This document shows, piece after piece, positions 22,801-33,285 of a DNA stretch of 64,000 nt. The stretch lies in the NCBI RefSeq assembly GCF_037325665.1, contig NC_090246.1:37345317-37409316 (forward strand), read 5' to 3'. Each line of letters starts with the position of its first letter. Position 1 is the stretch's first letter. The DNA comes from Littorina saxatilis (lineage: Eukaryota > Mollusca > Gastropoda > Littorinimorpha > Littorinidae). Both the position numbers and the translations under genes were made by a program. The notes beneath the pieces were generated by a model that saw nothing but the letters and a program-made list of their open reading frames with translations, was not told the origin of the DNA and ran no database searches.

Positions 22801-25800
22801 GAATAAACCATAACTGAGCGTGTGGGGCATTTGAATGGGGTAAGGGTGGAGTTCGACACCATTTCTGAGCCGTGACCATATGTGACAGGGTGACGCAGTA
22901 GTCCCCCTTGTCGCAGGCAGTTGCTCTGCATTGATGGAGTTGTCTCTCTGCCAAAGCGTGAGCTATTTATAGTAGCTCAACATGTTTTGGTACGTTGGTA
23001 AACACCAAACCAGTAAGATGTGGAGTAGCTGTTTGTGATGGGTTCTGGCTGCTGTTGTCACCTTGTATGCTCTTGGGAATTTTTGCGTACCCATGTCAGA
23101 TTTTATAGGGCTAAGAAATTAGCTGTAAAATCTTAACCCTGTTTGACTGGCTTCGTCTCTAAAGGTGATTGATGTTCTCCGTGCACGCGGTTACATGTAT
23201 ATATATGTATGCTTAGAACTATTCTTCCACAGCCTTTCTAAAAGAGATTCGTCGCTGTTATCAGGTGCACGATTCCTCAACCTCCAGGTATCATCCCTTG
23301 TGGACAAATGGTACGGCGAATCACAAAAGCGAGCAGAGGCCGTGTTTTCTCTGGTAAACATTTTGCTGTCCATTTACAATTACATGTTTTTTTTCTCTTT
23401 ATAAGTTTATTTCACCTGCAGGTTACACATGCTTATGGTTATGTTTTCTTCAGTGCTTGGCTTATTTGAAACTGATTGTCTTTTTGTCATAAGAATAAAA
23501 TGAATTAGATTAATGTAATATTTCCAACTACCATAGTTGTGTTGTGTTAAATGATGATTTTGTGTGTGCTTTTTTCAGGCAATCAAACTGCAGCCAACCA
23601 TTATCTTCATTGATGAGATAGGTGAGTTGGTTGAATGAATCCTGTTTTGATTAGCAGATGTCTATGATTCAGGAAAAAAGTAACAGTTGCAATGTATTTT
23701 GCAGCTCACATTTCAGACATGGTATTGTTATTAAACTTTCTATGTTTCCCTTGGCCTTTGAAAAAAAAAAGATGAACATTTTTTTATGTGTTTGATTCTC
23801 AAAAGCATGTAAAAGTTCATGTGCTAAAGGTTGACAAGAAAGGAGAGGACCTGTTTATGATTTTGATTATTGTTCTATTTAAACACACTCCTTCACATAA
23901 AAGCTAGTGAATTTTATATCTTGAAAATTAGCAATTGAATTTTTTGTTGTTGCATTGTATTCTTCGTTGATTGTTCTGTTCAGTTCTTTTTAAACAGACT
24001 CCTCATCAAAACTAGTAAATGTTATATTATAAAAATAGACTATTTTGATACATGCTAATTCAGGATTTTCATTATTTGTCTGCATAAAGCTTAATGTACA
24101 CACACAAATTACAAAAAATGAAGAGAGAAAAGGGACATTTTTTAAAAAGTTGCTTTATAATTTATTAATTTAATTCTATTTCTTTTTGAACAGACTCCTT
24201 CCTGCGATCAAGGACATCAAGCGACCACGAGGCCACTGCCATGATCAAGACGCAGTTCATGAGCTTCTGGGACGGACTGATGACTGACCCAGAGTGCAAG
24301 GTCATGGTCATGGGAGCCACCAATCGGCCGCAGGACGTTGATGCAGCCATCCTACGCAGAATGCCCAGCATGTTCCACATTGGTGTTCCAGTAAGTTGTA
24401 GCTGGCTGAAATATTTTGCCTGTTTTATTTTTTTCCTTTCCATTTATTTATTTTTGGCTGGATCTTTATCCTGTCCTGTCACTTTATTCCTTGCTGTAAT
24501 TTTGAAAAAAAAACTGAGTGGTGTTTGTCCGTTTTTTGGGGGTTGTGGACATCCCAGAGCCTGACAAAAGTGTCTGTGTATATCAGAAACTATTGGGCCT
24601 TCTTGATTGAGACTTCTTGTAATCCTTAAAAACCATAGCACTTTCCAATTTCCCACTTTTTCAAGAACTATCTTTGTAAACAAAAAAGTAAACGATGACG
24701 TAATTTGAACTACACAGTCCGGATGATGTGGGCCATAGAAAACCCATATGGAGTTAAAGAAGGAATTTCACAGAGTTTATCTTTATTCGGATGACGTGGG
24801 TTGTGTACGACCCATACTATGCAAAGAAGCAGTAACATATTTTACCCCTTTAGAGTACGACCCACATCATCTGGACTGTGTTGTCCAGTGAAAGTTAAAA
24901 ATAAACCTAAGATGATTTTTGTTTACAGGGCGCTGCTCAGCGAAAATCAATTCTGCGGCTTATTCTATGCAAGGAGAGGGTAAGTGCCGTTGTTATTTTT
25001 GTGTGACACTACAGACTGTTCTCTAAATACTTTAGGAATTAGTCAACTTCTCAAAGAAGAGTACATTTTAGCTCTTGACTTCTTGATTACTAGCAGCAGG
25101 TTTGAAGAGCTTATGCTAATGCGATCCTGTAGCATTTGTGCAGTGTAAAAAGCTAACAAGGAAAAACATTGGACTTTATCAACTCTACTGATCGTGTCTG
25201 TATCTTTGTTAGACTTTGACAAAATCAAGAATGTCGGCAAATATTGGTAATGCTTGTAATTTATGAGAATATTCATGTTAGACCATGAAGAAATAAAGTA
25301 TTTTGACTAATATTAATCGGTTGTGCTCATAATTTTCATGACGGATATTTGCTATCAGGTGACGTCTCTGAACTACGACAAGCTGGCAGAGCTGTCCGAT
25401 GGCTTCTCTGGCAGCGACCTGCGAGAGGTCTGCCGAGCCGCCGCTGTCACCACTGTGCATGAGTACATGCAGGCAGAAGCATGCCGAGGACATGAAGTGT
25501 CAGTATTGTATTGTTTTCAAGTTTGTTACACACCCACTGATTTAAGACCCCCCCCCCCTCCCCCCACCCCCACCCCCCTCCTACCCTAAGACCTTGCCTT
25601 CACAGATTTTCTGTTCAGAACTGTAAACAAACAAAAAAAATCTATTTTAAGACTACCTCTCTTTAACCCCATCAGCCCTGACTGCAGTGCGGGCTCAGCA
25701 GCCTCTCCAGCCTGGAGGGTTTTGGCACTGTAGTGCAAATCTGATGGGTACTTCACTAAAGCGCTTCTAACTCTGCAACTAATAGTTGTAGACACATAAA

Positions 25801-27182
25801 ATGATGTGTGTTGTATGATAAGTGCATGTTCTAACTTGTAGCAACAACTTCTTACCTGTTGAGTAGCAGTCAGTACCTTCTGAAGTGTGTAAAGTTCAAA
25901 GAAATCCTTCTTCCAAGTCACAAACACAACACCAAAAAGTATGTAAACACACCACTCTGTCACAGTTGTTCCAACAAGTCACAGGATGTTTCTGTCTCAC
26001 ATTTGCATCGAAGCCCGCGCACAGGTCTTGTGCACTCAAATCACCACTTGTTTCACTCGATTGAGACGAAGAAACGTCGCATTCGGGATCATAATCACTG
26101 TCATCGTCGAGGAAAATCTCGTCAAGAACCTGCCTCAACGAGTAGCGGCGTTGGTTGCTCATATTTCGCAGGAAAAATGCTCAAAAAACACTCAATTGGA
26201 CGATTTTCGTTCGCCAAACAAAGAAGATGGAAGTGGGAACAGATTTACCTCCCTTGCTCGTGACCTGTCTTTTATTTTTAGATCAGAAACAAAGTCAGAG
26301 AAGATGCGTGTCACCGCCCGACAGTTTGTCGGGCGCAGGTGTTGAAAGCTGCTAAGGAGCGCCCGACAAACTGTCGGGCGCAGTGCGGAAAGAGTTAAGA
26401 CCTTACTTTCTTAGATTTTTGGAGGTCTTAAAAGGTGGGTTCCTCTGTAAGAGTTTAAAACAATATGCAGGCTTGTTTCGAAGTCTGAAGTGTACGACTT
26501 CAAATATAACAATTGGAATTCAAATTATATTATTTGAGATAGATATTTGAAGGAGCATGACAGTCATGAGCATGTGGGCTGCTATCTTGGATTTGTCCTT
26601 CACAAAGCAAAATCTCGTAGAGTACAGTGGAGTTCGGGTACAACGAATCTCAAGGGAGATACATTTTAGTTCGTTATATCAGTAATTCGCTGTAGAGTTT
26701 TCAACCCTAAATGGCCTTAAGACAAGTTTTCCCACTCACCTTCAAATGATCGTCCCATCGATCTTTCCTTGGAGAGTACAATCTCTGCATGTTTTCAACA
26801 GCTTCATAATATAATCCACAGAGGCATAGTTCAAATGTTCACTTTACTGTCACAATTTTAGAAGTAAAATTTAAAAAGTCGTGTAAAAGCATGTACATGT
26901 ACATTCTGATCAATCTCCGATTTCATGGTGTCTTTTAGAGACAAAACGGCTCTGGGGCGATGAAAACGTGTTTGTTATAAGAGGGGTTCGTTATGCAAAT
27001 GAGTTCAAAAGGTTTGTTGTAGCCGGAAAGTAACAAGTAAGAAATAGAAGGCTGTCTGCCAGGAAATCAATGGCAGTTCGTTAAAAGCGGGATTTCGTTA
27101 TACCCAGGTTCGTTATAGCTGGACTCCACTGTAGTTGCCTTACACTTACCAATATCTTACACACGAACAAAAGGTATTTTAG

Positions 27183-27271
<89 letters not shown>

Positions 27272-27507
27272 GCACGCACGCACACACACACACACACCAC
27301 CGGAAAGAAATGGGTGTGCTTGAACATGAATGCTGTGTGTTCACATTTTTGTAAAGGATTAAAGTTGACGCCAACTGTTCTGTTTACAGATCTGGCAATG
27401 ACACAGGCCTCCGCAACCTAACGATGAACGACCTTGAGATTGCCATGAACAAGGTCAGACAGACAAAGGCTGTCTCCAGGGGTAGTATGCCACTTCAGCT
27501 TGATTGA
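13593..27507 (+). CDS. ATAD1: ATAD1/Msp1 AAA+ ATPase, ten exons, complete
   Basis: Membrane-anchored AAA+ ATPase that pulls mislocalised tail-anchored proteins out of the mitochondrial outer membrane and peroxisomes; in animals it also disassembles AMPA-receptor complexes (family knowledge). Exons: 13593-13841, 15975-16019, 16681-16858, 17199-17267, 23265-23353, 23579-23621, 24194-24390, 24929-24979, 25359-25498, 27390-27507; all phases agree, 392 residues (human about 361). Visible parts: N-terminal transmembrane helix near residues 43-68, linker [17 protein letters not shown], Walker A GPPGCGKT (163-170), pore loop KWYGESQK, Walker B IIFIDE (218-223), sensor-1 Asn in GATNRPQD (268), Arg pair RR (279-280), and lid [15 protein letters not shown]. 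The N-terminus is about 30 residues longer than human. All catalytic residues are present, so it should be active. Intron 4 is 6 kb, has a GC donor and is full of transposons. Confidence 0.96.
14252..15087 (-). repeat. TCAAGGTCA-rich ~800-bp repeat, copy 1
   Basis: It begins GACTCACATGCGAAGC and ends GGGCTTTGCCCTTCTTGT. It carries about a dozen TCAAGGTCA/TGACCTTGA sites. The inner inverted ends GACTCACATGC and the terminal GGGC-AAA-GCCC hairpin resemble Helitron/Helentron-type nonautonomous elements, but class is unproved. In ATAD1 intron 1, inverted relative to the other three copies. Confidence 0.9.
15425..15558 (+). repeat. Old diverged fragment of ~870-bp family
   Basis: Weak but collinear similarity to the GGCGGCACTGTCACGCCCTC ... 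GCATTTCAGCTTGGTGG section of the family, in ATAD1 intron 1. Confidence 0.5.
15975..16019 (+). CDS. ATAD1: ATAD1 exon 2
   Basis: This 15-residue exon, [15 protein letters not shown], matches the human linker AEKLMKQIGVKNVK. It is phase 0 at both ends, with acceptor TTTCTAG and donor GTAATC. Confidence 0.92.
16188..16227 (-). ncRNA. Hammerhead-ribozyme-like motif
   Basis: On the minus strand: GCCC, then CTGAGGA, a 6-bp stem capped by GCAA, GAA, a self-complementary AATT, T, then GGGC pairing with the first GCCC. This order matches a minimal type I hammerhead with a 2-bp stem III. One extra A lies between CTGAGGA and stem II. It is next to AT repeats that also occur beside the Penelope fragment at 8920-9010. 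Activity is unproven. Confidence 0.4.
16681..16858 (+). CDS. ATAD1: ATAD1 exon 3: start of AAA domain
   Basis: Residues 99-157, beginning [16 protein letters not shown] and including the [12 protein letters not shown] entry to the AAA fold. The acceptor is TTGTACAG. The donor GTCCGT is weak but is forced by the phase of exon 4. Reading on hits a stop within two codons. Confidence 0.94.
17199..17267 (+). CDS. ATAD1: ATAD1 exon 4: Walker A, GC donor
   Basis: Residues 158-180, [20 protein letters not shown] then AA. The donor is G|GCAAGT, a textbook GC-AG intron donor. It opens the longest intron of the gene, about 6 kb. Confidence 0.94.
17544..18845 (+). mobile_element. Full-length degenerate mariner transposon
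   Basis: The TIR CGAGGTATGATCCAA at the left is repeated as TTGGATCATACCTCT at the right, both flanked by TA. The 1.30-kb length is standard for mariner. Inside, shifted reading frames give [56 protein letters not shown] and [17 protein letters not shown], the C-terminal half of a mariner transposase. The expected second catalytic Asp (HDN) is Glu here (HEN). Frameshifts and stops make it inactive. In ATAD1 intron 4. Confidence 0.9.
20257..21065 (+). repeat. TCAAGGTCA-rich repeat, copy 2
   Basis: Full copy inserted inside the 3.7-kb tandem-array element of ATAD1 intron 4. I count roughly 11-12 exact TCAAGGTCA or TGACCTTGA octamer-plus sites. Confidence 0.9.
21066..21779 (+). repeat. Four-copy 180-bp tandem array
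   Basis: Units start at about 21066, 21246, 21426 and 21606 with an exact 180-bp period and only a few substitutions between units. Each unit contains the inverted pair GAGTGTGTTAC ... GTAACACACTC around CTCACGATGTGCGAGTGGTG, able to form a hairpin. Confidence 0.95.
22691..22954 (-). other. Unexplained short open frame in ATAD1 intron 4
   Basis: An 87-codon frame containing [19 protein letters not shown]. No family is recognised, and it sits just outside the right end of the tandem-array element. It could be part of an unrecognised repeat. There is little reason to call it a gene. Confidence 0.15.
23265..23353 (+). CDS. ATAD1: ATAD1 exon 5: pore loop
   Basis: Residues 182-210, [20 protein letters not shown] then KRAEAVFSL. 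The KWYGES pore-loop motif contacts substrate in the central channel. Confidence 0.94.
23579..23621 (+). CDS. ATAD1: ATAD1 exon 6: Walker B
   Basis: Codes [14 protein letters not shown]. The Walker B pair Asp-Glu coordinates Mg-ATP and activates water. The last base joins exon 7 to make the following Asp. Confidence 0.95.
24194..24390 (+). CDS. ATAD1: ATAD1 exon 7: second acidic motif, sensor 1, Arg finger
   Basis: Residues 225-290, from [17 protein letters not shown] through [20 protein letters not shown]. It is nearly collinear with the human protein. The donor is GTAAGT. Confidence 0.96.
24712..24881. mobile_element. 170-bp MITE in ATAD1 intron 7
   Basis: ACACAGTCCGGATGATGTGGG at the left is answered by CCCACATCATCTGGACTGTGT at the right. 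The interior has another inverted pair around CCCATA. Confidence 0.75.
24929..24979 (+). CDS. ATAD1: ATAD1 exon 8
   Basis: Residues 291-307, [17 protein letters not shown], matching human ALKQREAILKLILKNEN. It is phase 0 at both ends. Confidence 0.93.
25359..25498 (+). CDS. ATAD1: ATAD1 exon 9: lid subdomain
   Basis: Residues 308-353, including [20 protein letters not shown] and [10 protein letters not shown]. Donor GTCAGT at 25499 is the one that keeps the frame into the last exon. Confidence 0.9.
25667..26394. mobile_element. piggyBac-type element remnant, TTAA-flanked
   Basis: TTAA flanks both sides (25663-25666, 26395-26398), and the ends share a CCGCACTG/CAGTGCGG block. A minus-strand frame at 25896-26162 starts [23 protein letters not shown], an acidic N-terminus like piggyBac transposases. 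Two palindromic GCCCGACAGTTTGTCGGGC-type blocks lie near the right end (26309-26384). Most of the transposase is missing. Confidence 0.6.
26625..27131. mobile_element. pogo/Tigger-like MITE, TA-flanked
   Basis: The TIR CAGTGGAGTTCGGGTACAAC at the left pairs with GTTATAGCTGGACTCCACTG at the right, with TA on both sides. CAGTNGA...GTTATAACGAA ends are usual for pogo-type elements. In ATAD1 intron 9. Confidence 0.75.
27184..27297. repeat. (CA)n microsatellite
   Basis: A long CA run with a few CG-CA variants, 90 bp before the last ATAD1 exon. Confidence 0.95.
27390..27507 (+). CDS. ATAD1: ATAD1 exon 10 and stop
   Basis: Residues 355-392, ending [20 protein letters not shown] then TGA. The helix [14 protein letters not shown] matches the human C-terminal QDLHRAIEKMKKSK. 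The tail after it is not conserved. Confidence 0.9.
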
Positions 27508-29090
27508 CCAAGACCATCTGGATATTCATGAACAGACATTGGTGTGTTGTGTTTTTCTGTGTGCCAGAGATTCACATGCAGCTAGATGGCAAGGATAGTT
27601 GAGAGAAATTGTGAAAAGGGAATGTGTGTTGATTTTGTTTTTATTATTAGCAAGGGAGTAAGTGGTTTTGATGTAAGATTGTGTTTTATACATATATATT
27701 TGCTGTATGTACAGAGGGTTTTTTTATTGACAGATGGCAATGATGAATGTGAAAAATGTTCCAGTGACTTTGTTGTAAAATATTGTGATGTTGTAGTTTT
27801 TGACACTTCTGCAATGTAAGCTCGTACTGTTTTGTTATGGTAACATTAGCTATGTACAAAGTTGGATTAACTTATTCCTTCAAGAGATGAACAAAGGTCA
27901 AACTCTGTGCTCTGAGTTTGGCAAGCTTGTCTGCCTTATCGTTCCTAGGGACCCCGCAGTGGGCTGGTAACGATTGTAGGACCACTTGCCTCTGTTGTTT
28001 GACGTTCTGGAGTTCCTCTGAGATGTGGACGTTTTCCTCCCGCAAGGGCCTTCAAGACGGAGAGAGCGTCTGTGAGGAAGACCCCCTGAAGGCAATCGCT
28101 TGTGGAGTTCTGAATAATGGACGCAGCCTGCATGAGAGCTTGGACTTCTGCACTGTAGTTGGAGCAATGCTTTGCAATGGGAGTGTTTGCAGTGATGGTG
28201 TGCCCCTCAGGAAACGCTGCACACATGCCAGTTCTACTATTGGCCATGGCGTCCGTTGCAGAACCATCAGTGTAAACATGGACCCAGGCTTCACTGGGGC
28301 ACTGAGCAGAACTTCAGCTGAAGATTCATGTACTTTCATATGACAATGTAAAGCTTTTGATCACTAAGTCTGCACGATATTACAAATGTAAATTTAACAT
28401 AATGTTTCAAGAAGTTGACAGATTTTATAGAAATACTATTGGAAAATTATTGGAAAACTAACATTAATTTGTAGTTTGAGAAAACAATTTTGCTTGATAC
28501 TGTTTACATGCACAGTCTTTTTATATTTTGTGTTATGGAGTGATGTGCTACATTCGCATAGGTTCTTTGTTGCACAAACAAAAGGGCACTGTTTTCTGTC
28601 AACACAATTGATTCAGAAAGTTTCTTATCTTTTGCCGCTTCAGCTTACTCTTGATTTTTTCATTTTTTTCAAGCAGTTGACAGTATTTGTAAAAAAAAAT
28701 CAAATTAAAAAAGTCATTTGTAATTTACCAATTTTTGTGTAAAAGGAAAGTCAAGTTGTGTCATTTTGATTTGCCTGATTTACTATTGTATGGACAAGGA
28801 ACGCAAGAAGTGATAGAAGACTGTAAACTTTGTGACAGATTGCTTGTGACCAAATTGGTTCTTGCATTGTTCAGCAGGACTTCCATCTTTAGTACTTATT
28901 CTATATGTCTTTTGTGAGCAAATAGTTTCATGTGGGATTGATTTTATCAGCAATTGTATCTCTACCCTGTTCTATCATTTTGAGGGGGATTTATTAATCA
29001 AATACATGATATTATGTGCAACAGAAGTTTTTTGTAATGTGTGAGAGGTTGAATGAAAATGTTTTATCAATAAACTAGGTCTTGTGATAC
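27508..29090 (+). other. Probable ATAD1 3' UTR with AATAAA at 29069
   Basis: A T-rich noncoding stretch follows the stop codon. The first canonical AATAAA I noticed on the plus strand is at 29069-29074. An antisense LINE fragment (27898-28330) lies inside. An earlier noncanonical poly(A) site is possible. Confidence 0.4.
27898..28330 (-). pseudogene. LINE RNase H fragment antisense in ATAD1 3' UTR
   Basis: Minus-strand frames read HTITANTPIAKHCSNYSAEVQ ALMQAAS and FLTDALSVLKALAGG, the same RNase H region as the LINE at 32042-33285 (CSNYAAEVQAIMQAAS, FLSDALSALEALAGN). Frame shifts make it dead. Confidence 0.85.
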
Positions 29091-29144
29091 CTGCTGGTCT
29101 CATGCAAAATCACGGCTTTGTAGAGTGGAACATTCTTCCAGTAA

Positions 29145-29318
29145 GGTCATATATTGTACTACGTTGCAAGCCCCTGGAGCAATTTTTTTATTAGTGCTTT
29201 TGTGAACAAGAAACAATTAACAAGTGGCTCTATCCCATCTCCCCCACTTTCCCCGTCGCGATATAACCTTCGTGGTTGAAAACGACGTTAAACACCAAAT
29301 AAAGAAAGAAAGAAAGTA
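29145..29318 (+). mobile_element. (GAAA)n-tailed retroposon, 5'-truncated
   Basis: The only sense-strand copy. It ends AACGACGTTAAACACCAAAT followed by AAAGAAAGAAAG. Confidence 0.85.
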
Positions 29319-29319
29319 G

Positions 29320-29765
29320 AGTGGAACCCCCCTTTTAACATTCCCCAATTTAAGCCTATCTGTTTTCTCAGATTTTCATATCATAGGCTCTGGAAATGCA
29401 CCCCCAATTTAAGCCTATCTGTTTTCTCAGATTTTCATTTCATTGGCTTTGGAAATGCACCCCCATTTTAAGACTCCCTCCTATCTGTTTTTCAGACCCT
29501 GTTTTCTCAGATTTTCATTTCATAGGCTCTGGAAATGCACCCCCATTTTAAGACTCCCTCCTATCTGTTTTTCAGACCCTGTTTTCTCAGATTTTCATTT
29601 CATAGGCTCTGGAAATGCACCCCCATTTTAAGACTCCCTCCTATCTGTTTTTCAGACCCTGTTTTCTCAGATTTTCATTTCATAGGCTCTGGAAATGCAC
29701 CCCCATTTTAAGACTCCCTCCTTTTTAAGACCAGATTTTGGAGGTCTTAAAAGGGGGTACCACCG
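29320..29765. mobile_element. MITE with CAGTGGAACCCCC-type ends and internal 80-bp minisatellite
   Basis: The left AGTGGAACCCCCCTTTTAA pairs with the right TTAAAAGGGGGTACCAC. Inside (29340-29720) an 80-bp unit around GGCTCTGGAAATGCACCCCC is repeated about four times. Confidence 0.75.
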
Positions 29766-30920
29766 TATCACAAAGCATATGGTTAGTAGACATAACACAG
29801 AGTTTTTTTAATTCCAGTTAAAAGCTCTGTGTTCACACGCACTCACATACTGAACTACGCATGTATGCATGCAAACACACAGACACGCTATCGGGAGCAT
29901 GCAAACACATTAAAGAGCTGTCGCCCTAACACACACACACACAGGCTATAGTGGTTCAAAAGCAGGAAGAAGTCGCATGCTTCAAGAAGTATTTTTTAGA
30001 AAGCAAAAATCAAAACAAGCAAATAAGCAGATGCACTCCAAACAAAGTTTCCTGTTAAGATGTTTTTCACATTTATTTCAGAAAGAATCAGCAAAATTCA
30101 TGGCAACGTATGGTACCGACCTGTAATGCATAAGAAAACAATATCACCAGAGCTCAGTAATGTATGTACACGTTTCACAACATAATTCTCACAGTGTGTA
30201 CCAGAAACAAAGAACATTTCCCATATGTCTGATAAATTAAAGATAGCCAAAAATAAAAGTTATGCCAAACCAACATGAAGAAGGAGAACAAATTCAAGAA
30301 ATGGATTTGTTAAATTTTTCAGAATAAAATGTAAAGAAAATATGCTAAGTCTGACAGGATTAATGAATGTTGCAGCAAACAGTGCAGGCAAACACAGGTA
30401 ATGATACTAATCAGTCAATATATGTATCCCAACAAACAGTATTACTATTATAAACTACACACCAAAACACGCACACAATGAAAAGTTCATCATACAAAAC
30501 GTTATTAGAAAACAAAGTGACCAGACTGTTTATTCTCATAGGTTTGTTGGTTCATTATCAAAATTATAATTGTATAAAACATACATAATGAGCTTTCATG
30601 TACAAAACCAGAAACAAAGAATCATTTTGTTCAACCTTTGAAAATGCATGCACATACCACAAGACATGATGTAAAATGTAATGATCTTGCACTCATCATT
30701 ATACTGAAAGCTGCTACATGTATATTTAACCACCTTTGAATGAGAGGGGAAGAGATTAGACAAAACCTGGCCTTTACATTGAAAAATAATTATACTGCTC
30801 TATGACAATAAATTTCCTGTTTAGATACAATATTCATTGAATATGATAAATGCTTACCTCTACTAAACCCGATTCATAACTAATATGGGGAAATAGGATA
30901 GTAATCTAGCAATGCATGTA

Positions 30921-31288
30921 TTTCTTTCTTTCTTTATTTGGTGTTTAACGTCGTTTTCAACCACGAAGGTTATATCGCGACGGGGGAATGGGGGAGATGG
31001 GATAGAGCCACTTGTTAATTGTTTCTTGTTCACAAAAGCACTAATCAAAAAATTGCTCTAGGGGCTTGCAACGTAGTACAATATATGACCTTACTGAGAG
31101 AATGCAAGTTTCCAGTACAAAGGACTCAACATTTCTTACATACTGCTTGACTAAAATCTTTACAAACATTGACTATATTCTATACAAGAAACACTTAACA
31201 AGGGTAAAAGGAGAAACAGAATCCGTTAGTCGCCTCTTACGACATGCTGGGGAGCATCGGGCAAATTCTTCCCCCTAACCCGCGGGGG
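30921..31288 (-). mobile_element. (GAAA)n-tailed retroposon, full copy
   Basis: It reads on the minus strand from CCCGCGGGTTAGGGGGAAG to AACACCAAATAAAGAAAGAA. GCAATGCAT flanks it on both sides (30909-30917, 31289-31297). It is about 370 bp and noncoding, with SINE-like behaviour. I see no clear tRNA A/B boxes. Confidence 0.88.
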
Positions 31289-31865
31289 GCAATGCATTGT
31301 ATCCACATGGTGTGATAAATTGATAACAAACATCAACATGGGTCGAAAAAAATCAGTGGAGAATGCCGACAGCAGATAAAGGCAAATTATATGAAACCCA
31401 CTGATGGAAGTAAATGTGCATCACTGGACAAACAGATACTATCAGTACACAATCGGAGAGCATGCGTGGAGATGTCTTTTACGGTAGCAATATGTTAAAA
31501 GTGGGTATTGCACACTGATCTTTATTTTCTTGTGAATGGTCTCTGAACCAATTGCAGCATGTACGAACATTGTATGGGACCTTTGCAGTTGACTGGTAAT
31601 GATCGATTCCAAAAATGCAACCAACATTGGAAAAATGTCCACTGCTTAGCAGACGCACTCAACACCTTTATTATCATTATGAAGTATTGCAAAGATAGAC
31701 ACAAGAACATTCGCACACTGACAGGTCACTTGCAAGCAAGCAAATTAGTTTTCTCTGCAGTATGACGGCCACGCCACAAAACACGATCTCAAGCATCATG
31801 GGGATTCTTTTCAATGTTAACCACAATAACAACTCTTTTCAAATATGGGTAAAGCACCTTGGGTG

Positions 31866-31866
<1 letters not shown>

Positions 31867-31898
<32 letters not shown>
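31867..31898. repeat. Poly-G tract
   Basis: 32 consecutive G. Its true length is uncertain in any assembly. Confidence 0.8.
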
Positions 31899-31899
<1 letters not shown>

Positions 31900-32041
31900 A
31901 GACATCTATTGTATTTGTAATTGTTAAAAAACAAAAGCAAAAAATAAAGAAAATAAAGAACAAGAATACAAAACATTAAAAGAACTCTAGCTCAATCAGT
32001 ACTGTATTTTCTTTTGACTTGCACAGAACACTTAAGTTTTG

Positions 32042-33285
32042 ACCCACCAGCAGACACTGGACAGGGTCCAAAACCAAGCCCTCAGGATCATTACTGGATC
32101 GATGAGATCCACACCAATAAAGACCATGGAAGAAGTTGCTGCCATTCAACCCCTCAGTCAGAGGAGAGACGCCAAGGTCATGGTTCAGACAGAGAAATTC
32201 AAGTGCCTGCCTGTGCATCCGATGAAGAAGAGGATGGATAACCTGACAAAGAACCGCCTCAAGCGCAGCAGCTTCTTACATGAAAGCAAGAGACTTGCCA
32301 GAGAGCACCAAGCCTCTGTACCTCCATCAGCACTACCAATCAGTTTCTCAGATCTGCCGCAGCCATGGAATGAAGACTACAAGAATCTTCAGATCTCAAC
32401 CACAGTCCCCTACGTTACCTCAAGAGATTCCCAGAACGACACTGCCAGGCGCACACTAACACTCGCCATGATTGCTGAACGGTACCCTGAAGACGCCTGG
32501 ATTCACGCATATACAGACGGTTCAGCAACAAACGCCGTGGCCAATGGAGGAGCAGGTGTACTTGTCAGATCTCCTGAGGGGCACACTTCTACAGCAGGGA
32601 TACCAACAGGAAAGTACTGCTCAAACTATGCAGCAGAAGTTCAGGCCATCATGCAAGCAGCCTCCATGATTCATGACTCGGAAAGCGAATGCCCCCAAGT
32701 TGTTTTCCTCTCTGATGCACTGTCTGCCTTGGAAGCCCTTGCAGGAAACAAACTTCCTCGTCTGATGGAGAAACTCCAGGAGCTTGCCAAGACTCGACGA
32801 GTAGTCCTACAATGGGTTCCAGCACACTGCGGAATTCCAGGCAATGAAACAGCTGATGAGCTCGCCAAACTCGGAGCCAGGAAGGAACAACCAGACAACC
32901 CGGTCAGTTTCGCTGAAAAGAAAACCCTCGTGAAGGCAGCAATGCGACCACAATCCACGAGAGACGCATATCATCTCCTAGAACGATGGCAGCAAGTAGT
33001 GATCATGCGACTACGAACTGGTCACTGTCGCCTCAACGCCCACATGTTCAGGAAGCTGAAGCTGACCCCATCACCAACCTGTCCCTGTGGTCTGGAAGAC
33101 CAGACTCCAGAACATGTCTTAATGACATGCCCTCAACTCAAACAAATCAGAGACAAAGTGTGGCCAGCATCAGTCCCTCTCCGCACCAAACTCTATGGGA
33201 GCAGACAAGACCTGGAAGCCACGACGTCATTCGTCTCGCAGACTAAACTGATGGTGTGACGGCGAACGCAAGAAGAAGAAGACTG
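32042..33285 (+). mobile_element. 5'-truncated LINE (I-group-like), RNase H and zinc tail open
   Basis: An uninterrupted frame runs to TGA at 33259. In order it holds the end of the RT thumb (LDRVQNQALRIITG), RNase H with YTDGSATN, the Glu of AAEVQAIMQ, the Asp of FLSDALSAL and WVPAHCGIPGNETADELA, then a CPCGLEDQTPEHVLMTC zinc motif. The 3' end has AAGAAGAAGAAG. AAGTTTTG duplicates flank it (32034-32041, 33286-33293). EN and most of RT are missing, so it is not autonomous. The clean frame and TSD suggest a recent insertion. Its ORF is not a host gene. Confidence 0.92.

Noticed and set aside
24241-24564. 107-codon frame as a complete small gene
   Set aside because: It is ATAD1 exon 7 read through its GTAAGT donor into the intron.
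31867-31898. Poly-G tract as a functional G-quadruplex
   Set aside because: A homopolymer of uncertain length in intergenic sequence; no supporting context.
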